This document shows, one piece after another, positions 9,501 through 16,548 of a stretch of DNA of 64,000 bases (positions are counted from its first letter, which is position 1; every line of letters starts with the position of its first letter). The stretch covers positions 1-64,000 of the forward strand of contig NZ_SSON01000073.1 of NCBI RefSeq assembly GCF_029871245.1, read 5' to 3'. Under the pieces are notes generated by a model. The model worked only from the letters and a program-made list of their open reading frames with translations. It was not told the origin of the DNA and searched no databases. The position numbers and the translations under genes were made by a program. This stretch comes from Pseudomonas sp. BN102. Lineage in GTDB: Bacteria > Pseudomonadota > Gammaproteobacteria > Pseudomonadales > Pseudomonadaceae.

Positions 9501-10158
9501 TGGCGGTGATGGCATCGCCGATGAACACATCGTTCTGGCCGAAGGCGACCGACTGCAGCGCACCGCGCACCGAGCTGTGCTGGTTGGGACGGGCGTCGGG
9601 GGAGAGACGGCCGATCAGGTCCAGGCCCGGACCTTCCTCGGAAAAGGCCAGGCGCAGGCCCCCGAGGTCGCCACCGACGGCGCGCCGGTCGTCGATGCGC
9701 ATCACCATCACCGGCTGGTGTTGCACGTAGGGTCTGGTCTGGATCAGGCCCGGACTGGCGGCATCGATCTCCAGGCTGCTGCCCAGCAGGTCGATCTCTC
9801 CGGCGCGCAGGGCATCGCGAGCGGTGTGCCGGTCGGGGTAGCGCAGGACCTGGGTTTCCAACTGCAGTGCCTGTGCGATCAGCCGCAGGTAGTCGGCCGT
9901 CACGCCTTCATAGTCCTGGCCACTGGCGGTGATGTCGAAGGGCGGGAAATCAGGTTCGCTGGTGCCGATCCGCAATACGCCCTTGTGCTGCAGCCAGAGC
10001 CTGTCCTGCTCGTCCAGCGGTACCCGCAGGTCGCGCAGGTCGGACCGCCCCAGCAACTGCAGCGGAATGGCTTCGATTGCGAAGCTGGGCAGGGAAAACA
10101 GCAGGGCCCCGAGCAGGGAGCTGGCCAGCAGGGCGGGCAGGCGCATGGCAAGGTTCAC
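6526..10158 (-). CDS. rocS2: BvgS/RocS-type hybrid sensor histidine kinase
   Basis: 1210 residues. In order: signal/membrane segment (10-28), two periplasmic SBP_bac_3 Venus-flytrap domains (about 58-280 and 300-530), membrane segment (544-562), PAS (585-695), HisKA with His726 in SHEIRTPLN, HATPase with N/G boxes (NAIKF, DSGIGI, GTGLGLS), receiver with Asp1013 (ITDCNMP), and Hpt with His1152 (VHRIKG). This is a full four-step phosphorelay, as in BvgS/EvgS and the RocS proteins that control fimbriae and biofilm in P. aeruginosa. Start is GTG overlapping the regulator's TGA (GTGA), with an in-frame ATG four codons later. Position between dgt and yggL/dacB matches rocS2 of PAO1 as I recall it. 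RocS1 identity is the alternative. Confidence 0.9.
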   Translation of the reverse strand: MNLAMRLPALLASSLLGALLFSLPSFAIEAIPLQLLGRSDLRDLRVPLDEQDRLWLQHKGVLRIGTSEPDFPPFDITASGQDYEGVTADYLRLIAQALQLETQVLRYPDRHTARDALRAGEIDLLGSSLEIDAASPGLIQTRPYVQHQPVMVMRIDDRRAVGGDLGGLRLAFSEEGPGLDLIGRLSPDARPNQHSSVRGALQSVAFGQNDVFIGDAITANYLISQGYLINLRMTNFAGFDGVGVSFSLSAKSRRLRRILDRAIAAIPEFERAEILRRWGGGSGMFLEEARMQLTERERLWLKQHGPVRLVVDGSFEPLTFFNAQKRFRGITPDLLELIRQKTGLEFEVQDGVSLRGILDRLRNGQADMAAPLVSTPERNEFLRFTRPYFSSSNVLVVRSSEQVLEGLDQLDGKVLAIPDGHAMSGYIQQHFPRVRLLEVGSGIQALSTVAEGKADGAVHAMASASFRINRYYPGKLRIADTIGRDPARYAFSVVQGEPELLSILDKALLSISPDELGNIVNRWYTNAEVAERTWVEYEARLYEVGFAFLLLSLLFAAWALYMRRQVYRRERQERWLNDQLEFKRSLTDGIPFPLSVRDLEGRTLICNRSFVEAFGVPREALIGKHLTEVPGLQADALEELDRLGLRALEEGEALFSDQQLHFGERTQEVSYWAIPYRNAQQRILGLICGWVDITERNRLVAELRQAKDQAELASVAKSRFLATMSHEIRTPLNAIIGMLELALQREGLDREAITVAQDSANSLLALIGDILDIAKIESGRMVLEPRRATPGALVESVVRVFEGLAWQKGLKLSLSLDLDTQDDVMVDPSCFKQILSNLVSNAIKFTEQGEVRVRLLVSRVGEELMQLTAVVEDSGIGITAEDQKQLFQPFTQLAGSMNAGTGGTGLGLSICRRLVEMMGGRLELHSKRGVGTQITVILCLPRLAPLPQVAALPAPAEPPRQVLRVLVVDDHPANRLLLVQQLEFLGHLTEQAENGQAALDIWRQAAFDLVITDCNMPVMGGYEFARHIRELEREAVAAPCRIVGLTANAQADERTRCREAGMDDCLFKPIGLDALRRYLQKLATLPAEPEDIGRNPQPMRLDLGLLDSATGGSPELTRSLLTELRRTNRTDMLALEALLQAGNWDDLERLVHRIKGAVQLIAAQPLLEHCIEFGDAHERGAPDTRLRELGEAVRRSLHALQGALAQRLQS

Positions 10159-10832
10159 AGCAGGGCATTGCGATTAGCGAACTCCACCAGCTCGATCAGG
10201 GAGCGGGCATTGAGCTTGAGCATCAGTCGGGTCTTGTAGGTGCTGACGGTCTTGTTGCTGATGAACATCTCTTCGGCGATGTCCTTGTTGCTGTAACCGT
10301 TGGCGAGAAACTTGAGCACCACCAGCTCGCGGTCGGAGAGGCGGTCGATCAGCTCGAGTTCGTCGGACAGCCCCACCTGGCGCTTGCCGGACCTGATCAC
10401 TTCGCTGGGGAAGTAGCTGTAGCCCGAAAGCACGGCCCGCACCGCCGCGGTGAGTTCGGCGAGGTCGCCTTCCTTGCAGACGAAACCCGCTGCGCCGCCT
10501 TGCATGCAACGTGTGGCGTAGTGGCTGGGGTTCTGCCCGGTCAGCACCAGCACCCGCATCGGCATGTCCAGCGCATGCAGGCGGGCGATGACGTCGAGGC
10601 CGCCGAGCTTGGGGATGCCGATATCGAGAATCACCAGGTCCGGCAAGTGTTCCCGCGCCAGCGCGATGGCGTCGACGCCGTTGTCCGTTTCCGCGACGAT
10701 TTCGTAGCCTTCGCGAGTCAGCAGCAGGCGTACGGCGAGACGTATCACCGGGTGGTCGTCGACGATCAGGACCTTGTTGGCGGACTCGTTCCCCGGCTCG
10801 AGGAAATCATCCAGATTGACCAGCTTGCTCAC
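10155..10832 (-). CDS. rocA2: NarL/LuxR-type response regulator, RocA-like
   Basis: 225 residues: receiver (about 20-135) with acidic pair D25-D26, phospho-acceptor Asp70 (LVILDIGIP) and Lys120, then a LuxR helix-turn-helix (about 160-220, LSDRELVVLKFLANGYSNKDIAEEM). It should be the output regulator of the adjacent hybrid kinase through its Hpt domain. The frame is open 75 codons further upstream, but GTG at 10832 has AGGGAG 9 bases upstream and starts just before the receiver. It overlaps the kinase gene, so the pair is one operon. It is divergent from the EAL regulator, with a 328-base control region holding CCTA/TAGG repeats. Confidence 0.85.
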   Translation of the reverse strand: MSKLVNLDDFLEPGNESANKVLIVDDHPVIRLAVRLLLTREGYEIVAETDNGVDAIALAREHLPDLVILDIGIPKLGGLDVIARLHALDMPMRVLVLTGQNPSHYATRCMQGGAAGFVCKEGDLAELTAAVRAVLSGYSYFPSEVIRSGKRQVGLSDELELIDRLSDRELVVLKFLANGYSNKDIAEEMFISNKTVSTYKTRLMLKLNARSLIELVEFANRNALL

Positions 10833-11160
10833 GGCACCTCTCCCTTGGCGCGATTCAGTGGCTGCCAAGATAGAGAAGCGCGTTGCACTGTCGACCCCCG
10901 AGAGGTGCCGGAGGGCCACTTCAGGAATACGCCTACCCCAGCTTAGGCACACACCTACAACCAACGGCTGATCTCGACGGAAACGACCTCCCGATTCCGG
11001 GGTAACGCGTTCCAAATCCCTGCCGTCCAGGCCTGTCTGGTAGAGACGTCGACGCACCGAAAAACGGAAATTTCCTACTTGGTCTCAGGAACTCGCCTGC
11101 TGGTCCATTACGGAAGCAGCCGGAAAATAGGCAGTCTTTCGCCGCTCCGAGGCTCACCCG
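10833..11160. promoter_or_regulatory. Divergent control region between rocA-like and rocR-like genes
   Basis: These 328 bases contain the two promoters. Visible elements are an alternating array GCCTA-N8-TAGGC-N5-ACCTA at 10931-10958, and a 10-base palindrome GGAAATTTCC at 11067-11076 that includes a TTTCCTA heptamer resembling the BvgA-type half-site. GAGG lies 9 bases before the rocR-like ATG. No gene is seen. Confidence 0.45.
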
Positions 11161-12360
11161 ATGGAAACGCTCAGCATCCTGGTGCTGGAAGACCACCCCT
11201 TTCAAGCCCAGGTAGTGGCCCAGCAACTACGCACCCTGGGCTGCCGGAACCTGTTCTGCGCCGCCGATGGCGAAGCCGCCCTGGTCAGGCTGTCCAGCCA
11301 TGGTCCGGTGGATATAGCGCTGTGCGACATCAACCTGCCGGGCATGGATGGCCTGACCTTCCTGCGCAAGGCCGCCGAGTGCGGCGCCATCCGCTCCGTG
11401 GCACTGTTCAGCGGCCTGGCCCCAGACCTGCGCCTGGCCGCGCTGCAACTGGCCCGCCTGCTCGGCCTGCAGGTGCTGGGCGACCTGGGCAAGGTGCTGA
11501 GCCCGGACAGCCTGCGCAACGTACTCCTGCGCTACCGGCGCGGAGCGCCGGCAGCGGGCGCCCAATCCGACGATGCGCAGCCCACGGCACAAGAGGCCCG
11601 TCTGGCCTTGATCCAGGGACAATTGGTGCCCTACTACCAACCCAAGGTCGACCTGCGCAGCCTCCAGCCGGCAGGCGCCGAAGTACTGGTGCGCTGGCAG
11701 CATCCGCGCCTGGGCCTGCTCGGCCCGGCCGGGCTTCTCCCACTGCTCGAGGAGTTGGGGCTGGTCCGCGACCTGACCGAATACCTGCTGAAGGCCGCCA
11801 TGGCCTTTCTCCAGTGGCAACAGCCCGAGTCCCGCCTGCCGCTGGCGATCAACTGCCCACCCTATCTGCTGGAGGAGCCGGACCTGCCCGGGCGGCTGCA
11901 GGAGCTGCTGGACTACTACCGGCTTCCCTCCTCCCTGATCAACGTCGAGATCACCGAGAACGGCCTGCCCGGAATAGCTGCCAACAGCCTGGAGAACCTG
12001 CTGCGCCTGCGCCTGATGGGCTGCGGCATCGCCATCGACGACTTCGGCACCGGAACCTCCTCGCTGCAAAGGCTCTGCCAGCTGCCCTGCAACGAGCTCA
12101 AGCTGGATGCTTCCTTCATTCATGGTATGGAACAGAATCCGCGAGTCTTGGCGGCGGTAACCAGCAGTCTGGCGCTCGCCGCCTCCCTCGGCATGAATGC
12201 GGTGGCCGAAGGCATTGAATCCACCCGGCAGCTCGAGCAGCTGCGCGAACTCGGCTGTGCCCAGGGCCAGGGCTACCTGTTCGGCCACCCCATGCCGGGC
12301 CGGGAGTTCGCCAACTGGTTGCGGCGCTGGCCGGGTTCGACACTCCCGAAAGAGGCCTAG
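11161..12360 (+). CDS. rocR: Receiver-EAL response regulator (RocR-like c-di-GMP phosphodiesterase)
   Basis: 399 residues: receiver (1-125, acidic E10/D11, phospho-Asp56 in ALCDINLP) joined to an EAL domain (about 145-390). Catalytic positions look intact: the EAL motif is EVL at 174-176, Asn231, Glu263 (VEITE), Asp293-Asp294 (DDFGTG), Lys314, the general-base Glu350 (AVAEGIES) and Gln370. These match the catalytic set of P. aeruginosa RocR with an offset of one or two residues, and EVL rather than EAL is also seen there. It should hydrolyse c-di-GMP to pGpG when phosphorylated and antagonise RocA output. A stand-alone receiver gene follows after 3 bases. Confidence 0.85.
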   Translation: METLSILVLEDHPFQAQVVAQQLRTLGCRNLFCAADGEAALVRLSSHGPVDIALCDINLPGMDGLTFLRKAAECGAIRSVALFSGLAPDLRLAALQLARLLGLQVLGDLGKVLSPDSLRNVLLRYRRGAPAAGAQSDDAQPTAQEARLALIQGQLVPYYQPKVDLRSLQPAGAEVLVRWQHPRLGLLGPAGLLPLLEELGLVRDLTEYLLKAAMAFLQWQQPESRLPLAINCPPYLLEEPDLPGRLQELLDYYRLPSSLINVEITENGLPGIAANSLENLLRLRLMGCGIAIDDFGTGTSSLQRLCQLPCNELKLDASFIHGMEQNPRVLAAVTSSLALAASLGMNAVAEGIESTRQLEQLRELGCAQGQGYLFGHPMPGREFANWLRRWPGSTLPKEA

Positions 12361-12363
12361 GCC

Positions 12364-12780
12364 ATGCACGCGGCTCCGTCCAAGGGCGACCGGAAGCTCC
12401 AGGTGCTGGTGATCGAGGACCATCCCTTGCAACTGCGGGCGGTAGAAATGCTGCTCGACCAGCCGGGGTACTTCCAGGTCACCCTGGCGATGAACGCCGC
12501 TGAAGCCTTTCGCGCCTGCGAGCAGGGAAAGCCTCCCTTCGACCTGGCCATCTGCGACCAGAATCTCCCCGACCTGCAAGGCCTGGTCCTGCTGGAGCGG
12601 CTCCACCGCGACGGCCGTATTCGCTATGGAATCCTGCTCAGCAGCCTTGCCGAGGAGGAGCTTGCCGACCTGCAGGAGCGGGGCCGCGAGCGCCGTTTGC
12701 CGCTGCTGGCCTGCCTCGCCAAACCCCTGGACCTGGAGCGTTTCAAGGCCAGTATCGTTCCGCTGCTGGACGGTCCCTGA
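12364..12780 (+). CDS. Stand-alone receiver-domain protein
   Basis: 138 residues, essentially one receiver domain: acidic pair E18-D19, phospho-acceptor Asp65 (LAICDQNLP), conserved Lys120-Pro121. There is no output domain. It starts 3 bases after the EAL gene and is surely co-transcribed. Its N-terminus (LQVLVIEDHPLQLRAVEMLL) resembles the receiver of the upstream RocR-like protein. Possible roles are a phosphate sink or shuttle for the Roc relay, or a protein-binding regulator. I do not know an orthologue in the classical Roc loci, so its part is inferred from context. Confidence 0.85.
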   Translation: MHAAPSKGDRKLQVLVIEDHPLQLRAVEMLLDQPGYFQVTLAMNAAEAFRACEQGKPPFDLAICDQNLPDLQGLVLLERLHRDGRIRYGILLSSLAEEELADLQERGRERRLPLLACLAKPLDLERFKASIVPLLDGP

Positions 12781-12826
12781 TCCCGCAGGGCAATTGGCAC
12801 GACGAGCGCCACAAGGCTCATCTATG

Positions 12827-12860
12827 CTCCTTTAGCCCCTCAGGGATAGGGGCTAAGGAG
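12827..12860 (+). promoter_or_regulatory. Hairpin that pairs the RBS of the HD-GYP gene
   Basis: CTCCTT-T-AGCCCCT (12827-12840) pairs with AGGGGCT-AAGGAG (12848-12860) around a 7-base loop, about 13 base pairs with one bulged T. The ribosome binding site AAGGAG (12855-12860) of the following gene is fully inside the stem. There is no T-tract, so it does not look like a terminator. Confidence 0.6.
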
Positions 12861-12868
12861 CTCCCGCA

Positions 12869-15820
12869 ATGCCGCAAAAGTTCGCTGGGCGTCGCTTTCC
12901 CCTGCATGTCCATATCAGCGTGCTCTTCACCCTGCTTCTACTTCTCACCGGCGTGGTCCTGGGGCTCTTCAACTATCGCCAGACCAGCCGGATCATCCTC
13001 TCCAGCAGCGACGAGCTCTTCGGCCGCATCAGCCAGGAAGTGGAAACCGACCTGCAGCACACCTACCAGCCCATCCATCAGCTGTTGAACCTGCTGGCCC
13101 TGGACGGCATGGACCAGAAGCAGGACGGCTTCGACCGCCTCGACGGCCTGCTCAAACCACTCACCCAGGCCCTGCGCGACAATCCCAAGCTGGCCGCCCT
13201 CTACCTGGGCTACGACGACGGCGACTTTTTCATGGTCCGCCCCTTGCGCAGCGAGGTGCTGAAGAAAGCCTTCGATGCCCCACCGAACGCCGTATTCCAG
13301 GTCTGGAGCATCGAGCGCGACAACCTGAGCCGCGCCCGCTCGCTGACCTTCTTCTTCGACGACAAGCTCAACGAGATCGTCCGCCGCCAGGAACTCAAGG
13401 AACGTTACGACCCCCGAGTCCGGCCCTGGTACTACCGGGCCCTGGAGCAGGACGGGGCGATCACCACTGCGCCCTATGTGTTCTTCTCCAGCGGCGCCGT
13501 CGGCACGACCCTGGCGCGCCCAAGCGGCAGCGATGCCGTGATAGGCGCCGACCTGACCCTGGACGACCTTTCGGCCACCCTCGCCGGTCACCGGGTCACG
13601 CCCTCCACCGAGGTCGTGCTCTACCAGCCGGATGGCCGTGCGGTGGCCTACCCCGACACCAGCAAGCTGGTACGTCGGATCGATGGTGCTCCGGAACTTG
13701 GCGAAGTGAAGGACTTCAGCCCTGCCCTGGCCGCTTTCGTTGCCCTGGATGGCCAGAGAGACCTGCGCTCGAGTCTCGACCTCGCCGAGCGACGCTGGGT
13801 GGTGTCGCGCGCGCATCTGCAGGAAGGCGGGCCCAATGGCCTGCAACTGGCCATACTGGTGCCCGAGGACGAGCTGCTGGACGATGCCTACAGGATTCGC
13901 TGGCAGGGTGCCATGCTGACGCTGGCCATCCTGCTGCTCTGCGTCCCCCTCGGCTACCTGCTCTCGCGCCTGGTGGTCAAGCCGCTCAAGGCCCTGGTCA
14001 TCCAGGCCGAGGCCATCCGAAGCTTCAACTTCCACCATCCGGCCATGGGCCGCTCGCCGGTGCTGGAAGTGGACCAATTGGCGGTGGCCATGGCGGGAAT
14101 GAAGGAGACGATTTCCAGCTTCCTCGAGATCGCCGCCAGCCTCTCGGCGGAAACCCGCTTCGACAATCTGCTGCGCCGCGTACTCGATGAAACCATCGAC
14201 ATCAGCGAAGCCTCCGGCGGCCTCCTCTACCTGATCGACAGCCAGAAAGGGCGCCTGGAACCCCACGGCCTGTTCCTCAATGACCGCGAGCAGGACCTCG
14301 CCGCCCATGGCATTCGCGGTTACAGCCTGGAAAGCCCGGCCATGCCGCGCTGGCTGGAGCTGCCGGCCCATGGTGGTCCCAGCCAGGTGCAGTCCTTCGG
14401 TTTCGACCAGGCCGGCGCCTACCGGGACCTGCTGCAGACCCTGGAAAGCCCGCGGGCCCATCTGGTCAGCACCGGGCTGCACAATCGCCAGGGAGTCACC
14501 ATCGGCGTGCTGGTCCTGCTGCACCGCGATACCGGCCTGGAAGCGCGGCCCGCCATCCTCAAGCCGGAACGCATCGCCTTCATCGAAGCCATCTCCGGCG
14601 TGGCCGCGCTCTGCATCGAGAGCCAGCGGTTGCTGGTGAACCAGAAGCAATTACTGGATGCCTTCATCCAGCTGATGGCCGGCGCCATCGACGCCAAGAG
14701 CCCCTATACCGGCGGCCACTGCCAGCGGGTACCGGAGATCACCCTGATGCTGGCGCGGGCCGCGGCCGCCAGCAACGAGCCGGCGTTCCGCGGCTTCAAT
14801 CCCAGTGACGAGGAGTGGGAGGCCCTGCATATCGCGGCCTGGCTCCATGATTGCGGCAAAGTCACCACCCCGGAATATGTGGTCGACAAGGCCACCAAGC
14901 TGGAAACCCTGAACGACCGCATCCATGAGATCCGTACCCGTTTCGAGGTGCTCAAGCGCGACGCCTGGATAGGCTACTGGCAGGCCCTGGCCGGAGGCGC
15001 CGATGAGAGCCTGCAGGCCCGGCTACGCGACGAGGAGCTGGCGGCACTGGACGATGACTTCGCCTTTGTCGCTCGCTGCAACTTGGGCAGCGAGGCCATG
15101 GCCGAGGCCGACCAGGAACGCCTGAAGTGCATCGCCGAGCGCCGCTGGACCCGTACCCTGGACAACCGCCTGGGCGTGTCCTGGGAGGAAGCCCAGCGCC
15201 TGGCTCGGACGCCGCCACAGCCGCTGCCGGTGGAGGAAAAGCTGCTGGCCGATCGCCCCGAGCACATCTTCGAACGCCCCGCCAGCGACCTGATATCGCC
15301 GGACAACCCCTGGGGGTTCAAGCTCCAGGTGCCCGAATACAAGTTCAACCGCGGCGAGCTGTACAACCTCTCCGTCGGTCGCGGCACCCTGACGGACGAG
15401 GAGCGCTACATCATCAACCACCACATCGTGCAGACCATCCTGATGCTCAATCACCTGCCCTTCCCGCGGCACCTGGCGAACGTGGCGGAGATCGCCGGCG
15501 GGCACCATGAGAAAATGGACGGCACCGGCTACCCGAAGCGGCTCAAGCGCGAGGATATGAGCCTGCCGGCGCGCATGATGGCCATCGCTGACATCTTCGA
15601 AGCGCTGACCGCGGTGGACCGTCCCTACAAGAAGGGCAAGACCCTCTCCGAAGCCCTAGGCATCATGACCGGCATGTGCCGCGGCGCCCACATAGACCCG
15701 GACCTGTTCGGTCTCTTCATCCGCTCCGGGGTCTATCTGGACTACGCGCGACGATTCCTGAAGCCGGAACAGATGGATGAGGTGGACGAGGCGGCGGTCC
15801 TGGCCAAGGCGGGGTTGTAG
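12869..15820 (+). CDS. Membrane Cache-HAMP-GAF-HD-GYP protein (probable c-di-GMP phosphodiesterase)
   Basis: 983 residues: membrane segment (about 13-33), periplasmic double-Cache sensor (about 40-335, with DPRVRPWYYRALE), second membrane segment (350-372), HAMP (372-425), GAF-like domain (435-590), then a split HD-GYP domain. The HD motif is His660-Asp661 (HDCGK), and the GYP part is His879-His880-Glu881...DGTGYP (884-889). All metal-binding motifs are present. The two motifs are 219 residues apart, where typical HD-GYP domains have about 65, so roughly 150 residues are inserted. It starts at ATG 12869 with AAGGAG that is sequestered in a hairpin. Predicted to hydrolyse c-di-GMP in response to an extracellular small ligand. 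Confidence 0.88.
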   Translation: MPQKFAGRRFPLHVHISVLFTLLLLLTGVVLGLFNYRQTSRIILSSSDELFGRISQEVETDLQHTYQPIHQLLNLLALDGMDQKQDGFDRLDGLLKPLTQALRDNPKLAALYLGYDDGDFFMVRPLRSEVLKKAFDAPPNAVFQVWSIERDNLSRARSLTFFFDDKLNEIVRRQELKERYDPRVRPWYYRALEQDGAITTAPYVFFSSGAVGTTLARPSGSDAVIGADLTLDDLSATLAGHRVTPSTEVVLYQPDGRAVAYPDTSKLVRRIDGAPELGEVKDFSPALAAFVALDGQRDLRSSLDLAERRWVVSRAHLQEGGPNGLQLAILVPEDELLDDAYRIRWQGAMLTLAILLLCVPLGYLLSRLVVKPLKALVIQAEAIRSFNFHHPAMGRSPVLEVDQLAVAMAGMKETISSFLEIAASLSAETRFDNLLRRVLDETIDISEASGGLLYLIDSQKGRLEPHGLFLNDREQDLAAHGIRGYSLESPAMPRWLELPAHGGPSQVQSFGFDQAGAYRDLLQTLESPRAHLVSTGLHNRQGVTIGVLVLLHRDTGLEARPAILKPERIAFIEAISGVAALCIESQRLLVNQKQLLDAFIQLMAGAIDAKSPYTGGHCQRVPEITLMLARAAAASNEPAFRGFNPSDEEWEALHIAAWLHDCGKVTTPEYVVDKATKLETLNDRIHEIRTRFEVLKRDAWIGYWQALAGGADESLQARLRDEELAALDDDFAFVARCNLGSEAMAEADQERLKCIAERRWTRTLDNRLGVSWEEAQRLARTPPQPLPVEEKLLADRPEHIFERPASDLISPDNPWGFKLQVPEYKFNRGELYNLSVGRGTLTDEERYIINHHIVQTILMLNHLPFPRHLANVAEIAGGHHEKMDGTGYPKRLKREDMSLPARMMAIADIFEALTAVDRPYKKGKTLSEALGIMTGMCRGAHIDPDLFGLFIRSGVYLDYARRFLKPEQMDEVDEAAVLAKAGL

Positions 15821-15905
15821 GAGCGATTTCAATCGCGAAGCAGGTCGAAGACCTGCCGGGCATGCCCGGCATCGCGGCACGGACCTTTCGCGAACGAATT
15901 CGCTC
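15818..15905. repeat. REP-like palindromic element
   Basis: It contains TGTAGGAGCGATTTCAATCG followed by internal inverted segments (GCAGGTC/GACCTGC, GGCATGCC) and TTCGCGAACGAATTCGC. It is the Pseudomonas GTAGGAGCGA family and sits right after the HD-GYP stop. Confidence 0.55.
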
Positions 15906-15939
15906 ACCATGCACTCGTCCCGACAAAACGTCCGGGCAG

Positions 15940-15967
15940 AAAAAAGGACGCCCATGGGCGCCCTTCT
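15940..15967 (-). terminator. Rho-independent terminator of yggL
   Basis: Read on the minus strand, GGGCGCCC-AT-GGGCGTCC is followed by TTTTTT. The stem has one mismatch. It lies just beyond the yggL stop at 15983. Confidence 0.75.
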
Positions 15968-15982
15968 TCATTCCAGACCCTG

Positions 15983-16324
15983 TCACGCGTTGACGGGGTT
16001 CTCCGGGTACCACACATCGAGCAGCGGGCTGACGGTGGAACCGGCCAGTTCGGCGTGGCCCTTCTGCAGCCAGGCTTCGACCTGGGCACGCTGTTCCGCG
16101 CTTACCGAGCCACGCTTGCCGAGGCAGACGAAGCCGTAATCCGCGGCACCGATGAAGCCCAGATCGTTGTTCTCGATCGCTTCCGCGATGAAACGCTCGA
16201 AGAACTCCGAAATCGCTTCCAGGTCCAGGCCCTCCTTGTAGCTGAAGGTGAGCTCGAAGCCCAGTTCCTGGAATTCATCGACGCAAAGCTTCTTGCGCAG
16301 GCGGCGGGAGCGGTTGGTAGCCAT
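15983..16324 (-). CDS. yggL: YggL family (DUF469) 50S-associated protein
   Basis: 113 residues beginning MATNRSRRLRKKLCVDEFQELGFELTF, the basic N-terminus and GFEL motif of YggL. The family protein has been reported to bind the 50S ribosomal subunit. The frame extends 26 codons further, but ATG at 16324 has GAGGAA 7 bases upstream and coincides with the family start. It is monocistronic with its own terminator. The next upstream feature is dacB, transcribed divergently 224 bases away. Confidence 0.88.
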   Translation of the reverse strand: MATNRSRRLRKKLCVDEFQELGFELTFSYKEGLDLEAISEFFERFIAEAIENNDLGFIGAADYGFVCLGKRGSVSAEQRAQVEAWLQKGHAELAGSTVSPLLDVWYPENPVNA

Positions 16325-16548
16325 CAGGCGGTTCCTCGGGAGAAATGACGGGCGGCACTCTAGCAGCTTCCGCCGCAACTTGCCCGCCCGGAGCCACTCC
16401 ACGCCGGGGTTGCCGGACGAAATGAGCCGCGAACACGCGCAGTCGGCCCGGGGTTACGGCATAATGCGCCGATTTCCCGAACCCTCATGGGAACATCTGT
16501 CATGTCATCTGCCTACTTCACCCGCCCTCGCCAGGAGGGCAAGCGTTG

